NCBI GenBank assembly: GCA_943735955.1 | Contig: OX030956.1 | Span: 4,740,912 to 4,804,911 of the forward strand | DNA from: Piscicola geometra | Taxonomy: Eukaryota; Annelida; Clitellata; Hirudinida; Piscicolidae | Length of the DNA stretch: 64,000 bases | Reading direction: 5' to 3' | Shown here: positions 1 through 18,123 of the stretch, in pieces | How the letters are laid out: the number at the start of each line of letters is the position of its first letter | Numbering within the stretch: position 1 is the first letter of the stretch | Made by a program: the position numbers and the translations under genes | Notes under the pieces: generated by a model | Told to the model about the DNA's origin: nothing | What the model saw: the letters and a program-made list of their open reading frames with translations, nothing else | The model's database searches: none

Positions 1-394
1 AGGCCAAAATGTCTTGATATCTGGTCGTTGTCTTTGCAAGCTAGTTTGACTCCTACTTGAAAGCAATTCTGAGACGTTTCTTTGAAGTTCTCTACAAACT
101 GACATATTTATAATTTATTGGGTTTTATTCTTTAATTTTTAATTGTTTAGCGCTTTTTAATTTTATTATAGAATGATAATTCGTGAATTTAAATTATTTA
201 TTTTATATTTCAAAAATTCTAAGAACTTGAACATCAGTGTAATAATTACACTGATGTTCAAGTTCTTAGTTTTAAAATATGCCGGTGCTATTCTCTACCT
301 TTTGGGCCTCGTTTCTGACGTTTCGATCAGCTACAGGATTCATTATTAAATTCAAAGCCTTTTTCAAATCTTCGATTAAAGCTATTTCTTCCAT
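1..394 (-). CDS. XPO5: Exportin-5 homologue, N-terminal exons (partial, runs off left edge)
   Basis: Two exons joined in phase 0: 394-299 (ATG at 394, donor AAG|GTAGAG) and 98-1 (acceptor GTCAG|TTTGTAG). Exon 1 encodes 32 residues beginning MEEIALIEDLKKALN and ending RNVRNEAQK. Exon 2 opens FVENFKE and includes ACKDNDQISRHFGL. The family resemblance is to the first helices of exportin-5, which in vertebrates have the pattern M-DP..R..A...C.EFKE followed by VRHFGLQ; here the same order appears, with RHFGL at the window edge. Exportin-5 is a karyopherin-beta that carries pre-miRNAs and other structured RNAs from nucleus to cytoplasm with RanGTP. Only about 64 residues are visible, so the HEAT-repeat body is outside the window. 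The 200-base intron holds a near-perfect palindrome (219-269). The identification rests on a short stretch but both exons match in order and phase. Confidence 0.82.
219..269. repeat. 25-bp perfect inverted repeat with 1-nt centre
   Basis: Bases 219-243 are the exact reverse complement of 245-269, with a single A at 244 between them. Pairing breaks immediately outside (T at 218 against T at 270). It lies inside the first intron of the XPO5 homologue, in otherwise AT-rich sequence, and the arms themselves have moderate GC. Too short a spacer for a normal hairpin loop, so a folded RNA would open the central bases. Confidence 0.95.
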
Positions 395-496
395 ATTTGT
401 CTATGAAATTAAGACTTTAAAATATTTAAATTCTAAAAGTACTCAAATAAAATAGGGATGGCTTAATATTTTAATAAACATAAGTTAAGTAAAGCA

Positions 497-778
497 TCAA
501 TTTTCAATATCATTAGATTTTGATGGAAATACACATTGGTTGTTCCACATGATTAATAAAATAAATATTTGAGTGACAAAAGTAGCAGAAATCATGAAAA
601 ATTCAAAGTATTCGCTGAGGTCCATCAGATAGGCCAGAAAGGCTATAAGAAGTAGATAAAATGCAATAATTTGGACATTCGGAGAGAATTTAATGCTGGT
701 TGTTTCGACCAGTCCACCATCCGACTTCTTCTCCACCATGTGAACTCGCTCTTCCACTTTCCAAAATATGTTCTTCAT
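497..778 (-). CDS. Hypothetical small membrane protein (weak candidate)
   Basis: I do not recognise a family. An open frame from ATG at 778 to TGA at 497 encodes 93 residues. The first ~35 residues are charged (KVEERVHMVEKKSDGG), followed by two hydrophobic stretches of roughly 18-20 residues (beginning VQIIAFYLLLIAFLAYL and FFMISATFVTQIFILLIMW) and a short polar tail. The layout would suit a two-pass membrane protein with both ends on the same side. An in-frame AG (CTTCTAG|CTCTGAAG) just upstream could be a splice acceptor, so the true N-terminus may lie in another exon. It sits between the XPO5 start and the ankyrin gene's stop, on the same strand. AT-rich DNA can give hydrophobic frames by chance, which is the main reason for low confidence. 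Confidence 0.35.
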   Translation of the reverse strand: MKNIFWKVEERVHMVEKKSDGGLVETTSIKFSPNVQIIAFYLLLIAFLAYLMDLSEYFEFFMISATFVTQIFILLIMWNNQCVFPSKSNDIEN

Positions 779-1045
779 CTTCAGAGCTAGAAGCTCCAAT
801 TTATTTCAAGTAAATACACAAAAATGGAAAACGAAAAAAGGATTTTTAACACAAAAATGTTGATCAATTTTTAAATATAAACTCGTGACGTTGATTAAAT
901 TTGAAAAATTAATAATTTTATTGATAAAATAAATATTTCCCAAAAGAATAATTTGCTTATAGGAATCGACTTCAAGAAAAAATATTGATTTGGAGAAATG
1001 TCAGATGCAGATCAATTCAAAGTGGTAATTGTACTCAACAATTAG

Positions 1046-1286
1046 TAAAGCACGATGCAAACAACACTGCACTTGAAAGTATTACATCAAAAATGCTTTC
1101 GATGGAATGGCGTGAAAGAAAATGGTTTGGTGAGTAAAAGCAAATCAATAGTTTGAAATAACAATAAACATTCAGAAAATACTTTACATGTTTTCCCTAT
1201 TTGTAACAGAAAACACGTTGAAAAGATCAGTCAAGCGATTGTTAACAAGACTCACTAATACCACTAAATTTCTTTTTTATAATTAA
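1046..1286 (+). CDS. Possible spliced mini-gene (low confidence)
   Basis: Plus-strand segments 1051-1129 and 1210-1286 join in phase. The donor is TTTG|GTGAGT at 1130 and the acceptor TTTGTAACAG ends at 1209. The joined frame reads a basic peptide containing SMEWRERKWFGENTLKRS and stops with TAA at 1284-1286. From the ATG at 1093 it would be 37 residues; an upstream exon could lengthen it. An ATG at 998 (MSDADQFK) is in reach only through a 21-26 base intron, which is too short for a normal animal intron. No family is recognised. The good donor and acceptor and the conserved-looking tryptophan/basic run are the only support. Confidence 0.25.
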
Positions 1287-1296
1287 ATATTTTAAT

Positions 1297-1563
<267 letters not shown>

Positions 1564-1566
1564 AAA

Positions 1567-7068
<5,502 letters not shown>

Positions 7069-7379
7069 TTTATTAACAAATTATAGAAGTCAGACAAGCT
7101 TTTCTCATAAATACATTAGATTAAATCATAGTGGCCTTAGCCATGACCCAATAATTCAAATCCATTTCCGGGATTGTGGGAAATTACAAATCATAAAAAC
7201 ATTAGGAATTCTGATCCTGATTCCAACTAGTGTCTATTTTTAAAAAGAGGTCATACTAACAAACTTGTTCTAGAAAATTAAATACACTTGGATATAAAAT
7301 AACTTATTCCTGATTTTAAACTATGAGTCTAAGAGTAAACTTTTGGGAAAAAGTTTTAATAATGAATTTAATTAAAAAT

Positions 7380-7450
7380 ACTACTACTTTTACTACTACA
7401 ACTACTACTACTACTACTACTACTTCACTACCACTACTACTACTACTACA

Positions 7451-7539
<89 letters not shown>

Positions 7540-7555
7540 TTCTACTACTACTACA
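7380..7555. repeat. (CTA)n trinucleotide tract
   Basis: About 175 bases of CTA with a few CAA, CCA and TCT interruptions, in the intergenic interval. Poly-Leu, poly-Thr and poly-Ser frames are shadows. Confidence 0.95.
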
Positions 7556-7855
7556 CAAGTATGATGTATACATTTATTTTATATTTCAAGGAATTTATAT
7601 AAACGGTTTAGTTTTTTTTGTGAATTTTATTTATAATCTAATATTTACTAAACAGTCGATTTGCTAATTAATCCAAAAAAACGAAAAAAACCTAAATGTA
7701 ATCATTAAAATACGCAAGACAAGTCTGTGATGGAGGAAGTAACAAGAAGCAAACAAACAAACAAATGCATGAATGAATAAGACTTGAAAGACGGCGCTGT
7801 CGTAGGAGGGTGAAGCAATTCCCTAGCAGACACCTTACCTGCCTAGATGTGTAGT

Positions 7856-7874
7856 GGGGGGGGGGGGGGGGGGG
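7856..7874. repeat. Homopolymer of 19 G
   Basis: An unbroken run of 19 G residues in AT-rich surroundings (GTAGT before, TACATAATGG after). Confidence 0.9.
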
Positions 7875-8195
7875 TACATAATGGAGTGAAGGAGTTCATC
7901 AACTGCACGGAGGTTTTTCTTCCTCCACTGCTGCCTAAATCTTCGGCAGTTTCGGAGCAGCCACCACTGGGCTCTTTTCCTTTAAGACCTTCCTACCTTC
8001 AGTTTGGAGAGTGGCAATTTGGATTTAGAGTTTAATATTTATTTTATTCCAAAAAATTATCTTTAATTTATTATTATTTAAAAAAGATATTTAATTTATT
8101 ATTATTTAAAAAAAGATATTTAATTTATCAATATTTAAAAAAAATATTTAATTTATTTTTAATAAGAACTTCATAAACAAGTATATTTGATTTGA

Positions 8196-8201
8196 TTTAT
8201 T
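8196..8201 (-). terminator. Candidate polyadenylation signal of ZFAND4
   Basis: AATAAA on the minus strand about 110 bases downstream of the ZFAND4 stop codon. It is the first canonical hexamer after the stop. In AT-rich DNA chance occurrence is likely, so the call is tentative. Confidence 0.4.
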
Positions 8202-8246
8202 AGGATGCTTGAAAAACTAACAAAAAGGTCATATAATGTATATCAT

Positions 8247-8303
8247 ATTATCAAATATATCATATACATGATATCATATACAGTATATGATATAGTTGAT
8301 AAT
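8247..8303 (-). other. Hairpin in ZFAND4 3' UTR
   Basis: Arms 8247-8267 and 8283-8303 pair at 20 of 21 positions, with a 15-base loop that itself contains the palindrome ATGATATCAT. On the minus strand the stem begins four bases after the ZFAND4 stop codon (8310-8308). It is AT-rich, so it may be fortuitous, but the arm length is unusual. Confidence 0.7.
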
Positions 8304-8307
8304 TCCC

Positions 8308-12466
<4,159 letters not shown>

Positions 12467-14243
12467 TGCCCTCTTGTAAGATGAAAGTCAATCTGTGTGT
12501 GATTAAATTACTATTTTCACATTTTAATAAAAGACTAAGTTTGTGTGAATTAATTTTTTTTAATTTTTATATAAGACCTGAAAATATCTAGAATGAAAAT
12601 TGTGATCAAGCTCTGAGTGTCTTAGACACTGTGTAATCGTAAAAATGACTCATGCATTATTGTAAAGTTTATTGTAATTGTTTATTGAATGAACACACAC
12701 TCTTACACTTAATCACTCAGTAAGGCATAAATGAAATAAAAAAAGTCTCCATAATTGAATGGTGGAAGATTTAAAAAAAAGCTATAATGATGAATAATTA
12801 AAGAATATTACTTTAAAAGCTTTTTATGTTGTGTGACAAAATGTTGAGCCTGTATATTCCTCCTATTGCCGCAATAGCATTGCATATGCCTTCTAATTAT
12901 AGGTAGTGAATGTCTATTCATTTACTTAACAATGCATACATGCATGCTAAGAATTCATTACACATGATGCCCTTTGCATAGTTGCGCCTATGGGCTATAG
13001 CTTATAGGCTATAGGTACATAGATGAGTGTATACACTAATTTGCTATAGTATGGCCAGGTTTGATTTGAAGACTATGATTAATGCTGATTAATGTAGTAT
13101 GCAAAAACCCAGGTTATAAAGCTATTTTATATTGATTATCATTTCAAAATTCATATGTAACGCCTTTTCCCTTATTTATTCAAACAAATAGAGGACTATT
13201 AGTTGATAAGATCCAAAGAACAATCTGGGTTCTTTCATAATATTTTATTGATGTTTAATACAATAAATCAAAATATTTCAAAACTTCGAATAAGAAATTG
13301 ATTTATTATTGAATTTCGAGTTTATATTATCTATAACTAGTTTTGTAATAATTTATTCTTATATTGTGACCTTAAAATTTAATTTAAGGCTTAAATAGTT
13401 GATAAATAATATATAAAATTAATATTTATTTAAATACAGAAAAATAAAAATTTTGAAACATACAATTATTTTTTCAAGTCTTCTAACTTTCATTAATTAA
13501 GGAAGCATATGATGCATTAAAAAAAGTTAATTTATTTTAGACTAAATAGTTAAAATGTTTAACTATTTCATTATTTTTTTCACAAAATATTTTCACCATT
13601 TACAAGAATCAACTAAATGAGCTTACTTGTCCTTAGGTTCTTTTTTGTACAAAAGACCAACTTTCTGTAGATTGAGAAACTAATAACTAAAAAATGATGA
13701 CTATTTATTTGAAAAATTACGTAACAAATAAATTTAAGTTAACAAATAATCCTAAAACTAAAAGGATCTCATGACACAAAGCGAAGGCAGACGAGAGATC
13801 GGTATCTATGTAAACATGTCATTGTTTTTTCGGATTATAACGCTTTAGGTAAAACTACTCAACTTGACTTTTTAAAGAAGCACATATGATTCATTTGATA
13901 AGTTTTTGTTAAACCGAACTTATATGATAACTAATAACTTTAAAATGTTTTCTATGTTATTAAATTATTTCAAAAAGTTAGTTTTTGAAAGAAATAAATT
14001 TCAAGCTTTTTTTATAAATAATATAAAATATAAAAATTATATCTTGCTTTTTCAAAAGTGTTTATCTAAACAATTCATATAAAAGATGAATGTTGCAAAA
14101 ATACATGTGAAAGTATTCGAGAGTTAATAAAACATATAATGATAATGATTTTATAAAATTAATTAAACTCCAATGGCCAATCAAAATTGTCAATAAATCG
14201 AAATAAGCTAATTGGCAAATTTTATTTAAAATATTTTGTTGAA
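12467..14243. other. Intergenic AT-rich interval
   Basis: Upstream of ZFAND4 and downstream of the MACROD gene. It should hold the ZFAND4 promoter near 12.5 kb and the MACROD 3' UTR just below 14.24 kb. The tracts CCTATGGGCTATAGCTTATAG (13.0 kb, also echoed at 17.69-17.72 kb as repeated TATAGCCTATAAGTTATAGG) are the only striking short motifs. No exon recognised. Confidence 0.5.
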
Positions 14244-17200
14244 TTATGAAGAAATAGGTTTGCTGTCTTTAAAATCACCCGATGGATTATTGTGTTTTGC
14301 TTTTAAATGTGGTAAGTTGTCATCATCAGCAATAACAACCTCCTCCTCCTCCTCATCATCATCATCATTATCATCATCAACATCATCCGATGAATCATCC
14401 TCTTCTTCATCTTCTTCTTCATTGCCATTCGCAGAGGTAGATTTGGCAGCAGTGCTCAAGCTTGGGTCAGTACCTGCATGTGGATGTCTGTCACGTGAGA
14501 GTGATGATGATGATGCTGATGATGAGGAGGAGGAGGAAGAAGAGAATGATGATGATGATGTTGTTTAGAAGGAAGAGGAAGAGAAGAAAGATGTTATTGC
14601 TGATGATGATTTTTATTTAATATAGCGCCAAGAGAAGCAACTGAGGCGTCTGCGTAATCTAATTTCCTCGCATCCTTTAGTAGTGGGCACATGCGCAATC
14701 AAGAACTCAAGAGGCTGTATGACGAAGGATGTAGAGAGAAGGAGAAAGATACAAATACAAAACAACGACGAATGTTGATAACGTGGCGTGAGTCCGCAAC
14801 GAGCATCAAGACACAGACTTCTGGTTACCGGGGTGGGAAGGGGGAAGGCTGGTGGGGAAGTGGGCGTGGAGGTGTTGCAGGTAGCAGGGCAGGTCCTTGT
14901 CGAGGAAGACGCAAAAGACCAGTCTCTCGATCCGCTCGTATCGCCCCTGTCCGTTCATCCATCCATTTATTATTTGTAAATAATCCGAGGGCATTTCTAA
15001 CTCAATCATCCTCATCAACAACATCACCATAACCCTCACCCTCATCATCACCATAACCCTCATCCTCATCATCACCATCATCATTCTCATCATCATCATC
15101 ATCATTCTCATCATCATCATCATCATCAGTAGCGACCCGATGATGTAGCTTGGTGTGTTCGAGGTAGTCTTTGGCGCAAGAGGCTGCCACTCTGGCCGCC
15201 TTGCTGTTCGGAAAGCCTGCAAGGTAATGTCATTATATCACAAACCTTGAACTTGATAGGGTGGGTGGAGGGGGGGGGTATTGTTGTTATTTTAAGATTT
15301 TTTTGAACGAGTTTTGTTTTAGAATGGTATTCAATAAATAAATCAATATAAATAAATATGTATTTAATAAAACCCACCATAGACTCCTGTAGCTATGCAG
15401 CAAAAGGCCTGAGTTTGATAGATTTGAATAAATGAATTAAAGAAGGAAAGAATGAATAGAGGAAGGAAAGAATGAATGAAGGAAGGAAATAATGAATAAA
15501 GGAAAGAAAGAATGAATAAAGGAATGAATAAATAAATGAAGAAGAAATGAATGAATGAAGAAAATAAGAAAAAAATGAATGAAAGAAAGAATGAATGAAG
15601 CAGAGATGGAATCTACTCTCAAATTGAATGAAGATAAACGATAAAATAGACGTGTAAAGAGAGAAGAAAGCACAGACAAGTGAAGTGAGGGAGAGCTCAT
15701 CGAAGCGTCTGAAGCAGTTCTGGTAGCAGGAGCGCAGTTTCTCCTCTGAGCAGTCCCTCGGCCCCACTGTGTGCACCACGTCTGAGGCGGGAATTCAACT
15801 CCATTGTGGGTGTTGTTGAATATGTGGTCAGCAGTGATTACGGTAGATAGTCTTATTATAATAATAATTATTATATAATCATGATAATTATCAGGACTTT
15901 CGAGGGAGTTTCAGCTTGCATCAGTGGTTAAAATAGTGCATCGGATTCTGTCTTTCCTTACATATAGCGGTGTGGTCTGTCCCACCCTTACAATTGATTT
16001 TGCACCTTCCAAATGATCTCAGTGGCAGCTCACTCCGTCATTAATTGCTTCCTCAATCCTTCTGCACTCTTGACTACTTATTAACGTCGCTACTCAAGCA
16101 GTTGCTACTTCTATTATTATTATTTTTATTGTTGTTTTTGTTGTTATGATTTTTATTTTTATAGCAAAAGTACAAAGAACACTTACACTTGGCAGGTAGT
16201 TTGTATCCTGAAGGTTAAATGAGTTAGTGGTTAATGAGTCTTTACCCTTGTTAATAGGCTGTAACAGCACATCATAACTCTAATCATCCATCTATTCATC
16301 CATCTATTCATCCATCTATTCATCCATCCATCCATCTATTCATCCATCCATCCATCCATCCATCCATCCATCCATCCATCCATCCATCCATCCATCCATC
16401 CATCCATCCATCCATCCATCCATGTACCTCCAGTTAAGACAGCCTCCCCCACAGCACAGCCTTTCAGTAAGGCACACTCCTTCACCAGATCACCACCTGC
16501 TGCTCTGTGGATCGCCCCATCAACTGAGGATTTGTGTGACTGATATAACTGATATAACGTTGCAGGTTTTGGTAATGTCATTAAAAAATAACTAATAGAA
16601 ACACTAAATGATTTCACCATCTACTCACCTCCTCTACCAACAACCACTCACTCACCTCCTCTACCAACACCCACTCACCTCCTCTACCAACACCCACTCA
16701 CTCTCCTCCTCTACCAACACCCACTCACTCACCTCCTCCACCCCCCATGAGACTGGTGTTGGCAGCGTTGACAATGGCGTCCACCTCAAGACATGTGATG
16801 TCACCCATCCACAATGAAACCTTTCTGTTCATCTCCTCATCTTCACTGTAGTCTAACAACTCTTTCTTCTTTGGCAGTTCTATTTTAGGAATAAATAACT
16901 GAGTTATTGTATTTTTTTGAGAAAAATAATAAATATGATTTAATAACAGATTATTTTTGGAAAATATATATCAGACTTTTTAATTCTTTTTTCAAGACTT
17001 CTGGCCATGTTGGAAGTGAGGACAGTTTGATGAAATGTTTGCCACATTTATACATCTTTCTCTTTTCTTCCAAAGACATACACAAATACTTTTCTGCATT
17101 TATAAACTTTATAATATAAAGTGATATAATTATTTCAAGTATATTTGTGAGATCTAAAGATGTAAGTTGAAATAACATCAAATAAAAAGATCTTACCTTT

Positions 17201-17266
17201 TTGTTCAAAAAGAATGTCTTTTTTACTTTTACTATTATTATCTACAGATTTTGAGTTACTTGACAT
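14244..17266 (-). CDS. MACROD2: MACROD2-type macrodomain ADP-ribosyl hydrolase with acidic tail
   Basis: Nine exons: 17266-17197, 16879-16733, 16523-16428, 16207-16187, 15781-15678, 15408-15378, 15216-15137, 14946-14829 and 14473-14244; 298 residues, phases consistent. The macrodomain spans ~residues 40-215: [20 protein letters not shown], the [14 protein letters not shown] loop, [21 protein letters not shown] and [11 protein letters not shown]. Members of this family remove mono-ADP-ribose from protein side chains and hydrolyse O-acetyl-ADP-ribose. YGFPN and FCVFL favour MACROD2 over MACROD1. The usual AFPCISTG is AFCCIATG here, replacing the loop Ser by Ala. Exon 4 (21 nt) and exon 6 (31 nt) are microexons. 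The last exon encodes a Glu/Asp-rich tail ending DSKPISS, as in MACROD2. Read-through from exon 8 would instead stop at 14806, a possible shorter isoform. Confidence 0.93.
14330..14445 (-). repeat. Trinucleotide-rich coding tract (acidic tail of MACROD)
   Basis: TCATCATCA/TCCTCC on the plus strand, GAT/GAA/GAG codons on the minus strand, coding for the Asp/Glu-rich tail of the macrodomain protein. The serine-rich plus-strand frame is antisense. Confidence 0.85.
14615..14652. repeat. Short dispersed repeat, copy 2 (shared with 4841-4876)
   Basis: TTTATTTAATATAGCGCCAA followed by GAGAAGCAACTGAGG, adjacent to a GATGATGAT run, inside the last MACROD intron. See copy 1 in the ankyrin gene. Confidence 0.6.
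15003..15128. repeat. (ATC)n tract in MACROD intron 7
   Basis: TCATCATCACCATAACCC and pure ATC runs. On the sense strand (GAT)n begins about nine bases after the donor of exon 7 (end 15137). Confidence 0.93.
15437..15605. repeat. GAAT/GAAG-rich tetranucleotide-like tract
   Basis: Degenerate GAATGAATGAAGGAAG sequence in MACROD intron 5. Gives Phe/Ser/Leu-rich antisense frames with no other coding signal. Confidence 0.8.
16284..16423. repeat. (CATC)n tetranucleotide repeat in MACROD intron 3
   Basis: About 140 bases of CATC with CTATT variants at the left. On the sense strand (GGAT)n begins within about five bases of the donor GTACAT of exon 3 (end 16428). Confidence 0.95.
16621..16740 (-). 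repeat. Tandem duplications of the MACROD exon 2 splice donor
   Basis: A ~23-32 base unit (plus strand CACCTCCTCTACCAACA and flanks) recurs from 16624 to 16740. On the sense strand each unit carries GAGGAGGTGAGTG, copying the authentic donor GGAG|GTGAGT at 16732. Intact copies have GT at 16678/16677, 16655/16654 and 16628/16627; a fourth copy near 16702 has lost the GT. Confidence 0.85.
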
Positions 17267-18123
17267 TTTATAATTTTGTCAGATTTAAATGTCTTATTTT
17301 TCTAAATTTCGCTTTCTGTTAAACCAACTTTCAATTTAAATAAAGTTTTATTTATGTATTAAATCAAAAATTAAATCATGATACTAAGTCATTAGCTACT
17401 TTACTGATATGAAAAAATTTAAAAACTAGACATTTTTTTAGTACAAAGTTCTCCCTCGACCTAACGACAATACTGTGTTGTCTTTAGATAATTTAAATTA
17501 TTGTTCGATAGATGCCATTAAATTTTCTATTAATCCTATGCTATTATGCACTGTAATTTTCTAAATATAATCAAGACTATAAATCATAGTCCTGATTAGA
17601 TTTCGAAAAAGAACTGTTCTGAAAGACGACAATCTATAACGAGCTATAACTTGTACCTCTACCGAGTATTTGCTTTGTATTGGCCAATAACTTATAGCCT
17701 ATAAGTTATAGGTTTACAAATTATAGCCTGCGGATCGAGTGAACCTGAGCAATCATGAGTGGTTCATCTCGCATGCGCTTCTCAAGGTTGACTAAGAAAA
17801 AAAAGTCGACGCTAATACTTTTAAATTCATAAAATCCTAGTTTTTAGGTTTCAAGATTCACATTGCGATAAGAATATAAAAACAGCTTTTAAAGGTGAGA
17901 TTATATTGTGAAGAAGAATTTTTTCTTTTTTCTTTCCATAATAATTCATACTACACAAAACATTTTATTCTTGGAAAACTCATAAAAAGAATACATGGTT
18001 TAAGAAAAATTATTTTCTAGAATCGCAGAATACTGGTCTAGTTTTCCTAGGAAATTATTCTATAAAAAGCCATAAAAATGTAGAAATATTTAAATATTTC
18101 CAATTTGATTTTTATTAAAGTCA
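17267..18123. other. Intergenic interval between MACROD and CIBAR
   Basis: Should contain the MACROD promoter and CIBAR 3' UTR. AATAAA on the minus strand at 18111-18116, eight bases past the CIBAR stop, is a candidate polyadenylation signal. Repeated TATAGCCTATAAGTTATAGG-like palindromic motifs lie near 17.69-17.73 kb. No exon recognised. Confidence 0.5.
18111..18116 (-). terminator. Candidate polyadenylation signal of CIBAR
   Basis: AATAAA on the minus strand, eight bases after the TAA stop at 18126-18124. Its closeness to the stop would give a very short 3' UTR. Confidence 0.45.

Larger units (their letters stand above)
7069..8307. other. Intergenic interval between ankyrin gene and ZFAND4 (with simple repeats)
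   Basis: This region upstream of the ankyrin ATG should hold its promoter and 5' UTR, and downstream of 8308 the ZFAND4 3' UTR. It contains a (CTA)n tract (7380-7555), a 19-base G run (7856-7874), and four tandem ~30-base AT-rich units around TATTTAATTTATTATTATTT (8046-8160). On the minus strand AATAAA at 8196-8201 is a plausible ZFAND4 polyadenylation signal. No coding exon is recognised. Confidence 0.6.

Noticed and set aside
14236..14568. Plus-strand serine-rich frame of 110 residues
   Set aside because: Antisense to the acidic tail exon of the macrodomain gene, which is supported by phase-matched splice sites.
14806..14828. Stop at 14806 as the end of the macrodomain gene
   Set aside because: A phase-1 donor at 14828 joins perfectly to a phase-matched acceptor at 14474 and yields the acidic tail expected for MACROD2. 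The early stop is kept only as a possible isoform.
15393..15677. Continuation of the macrodomain frame past 15678 into a Phe/Ser/His-rich peptide
   Set aside because: It crosses the GAAT-rich tract. The conserved loop is instead supplied by the 31-base exon at 15408-15378, which restores the macrodomain alignment in phase.
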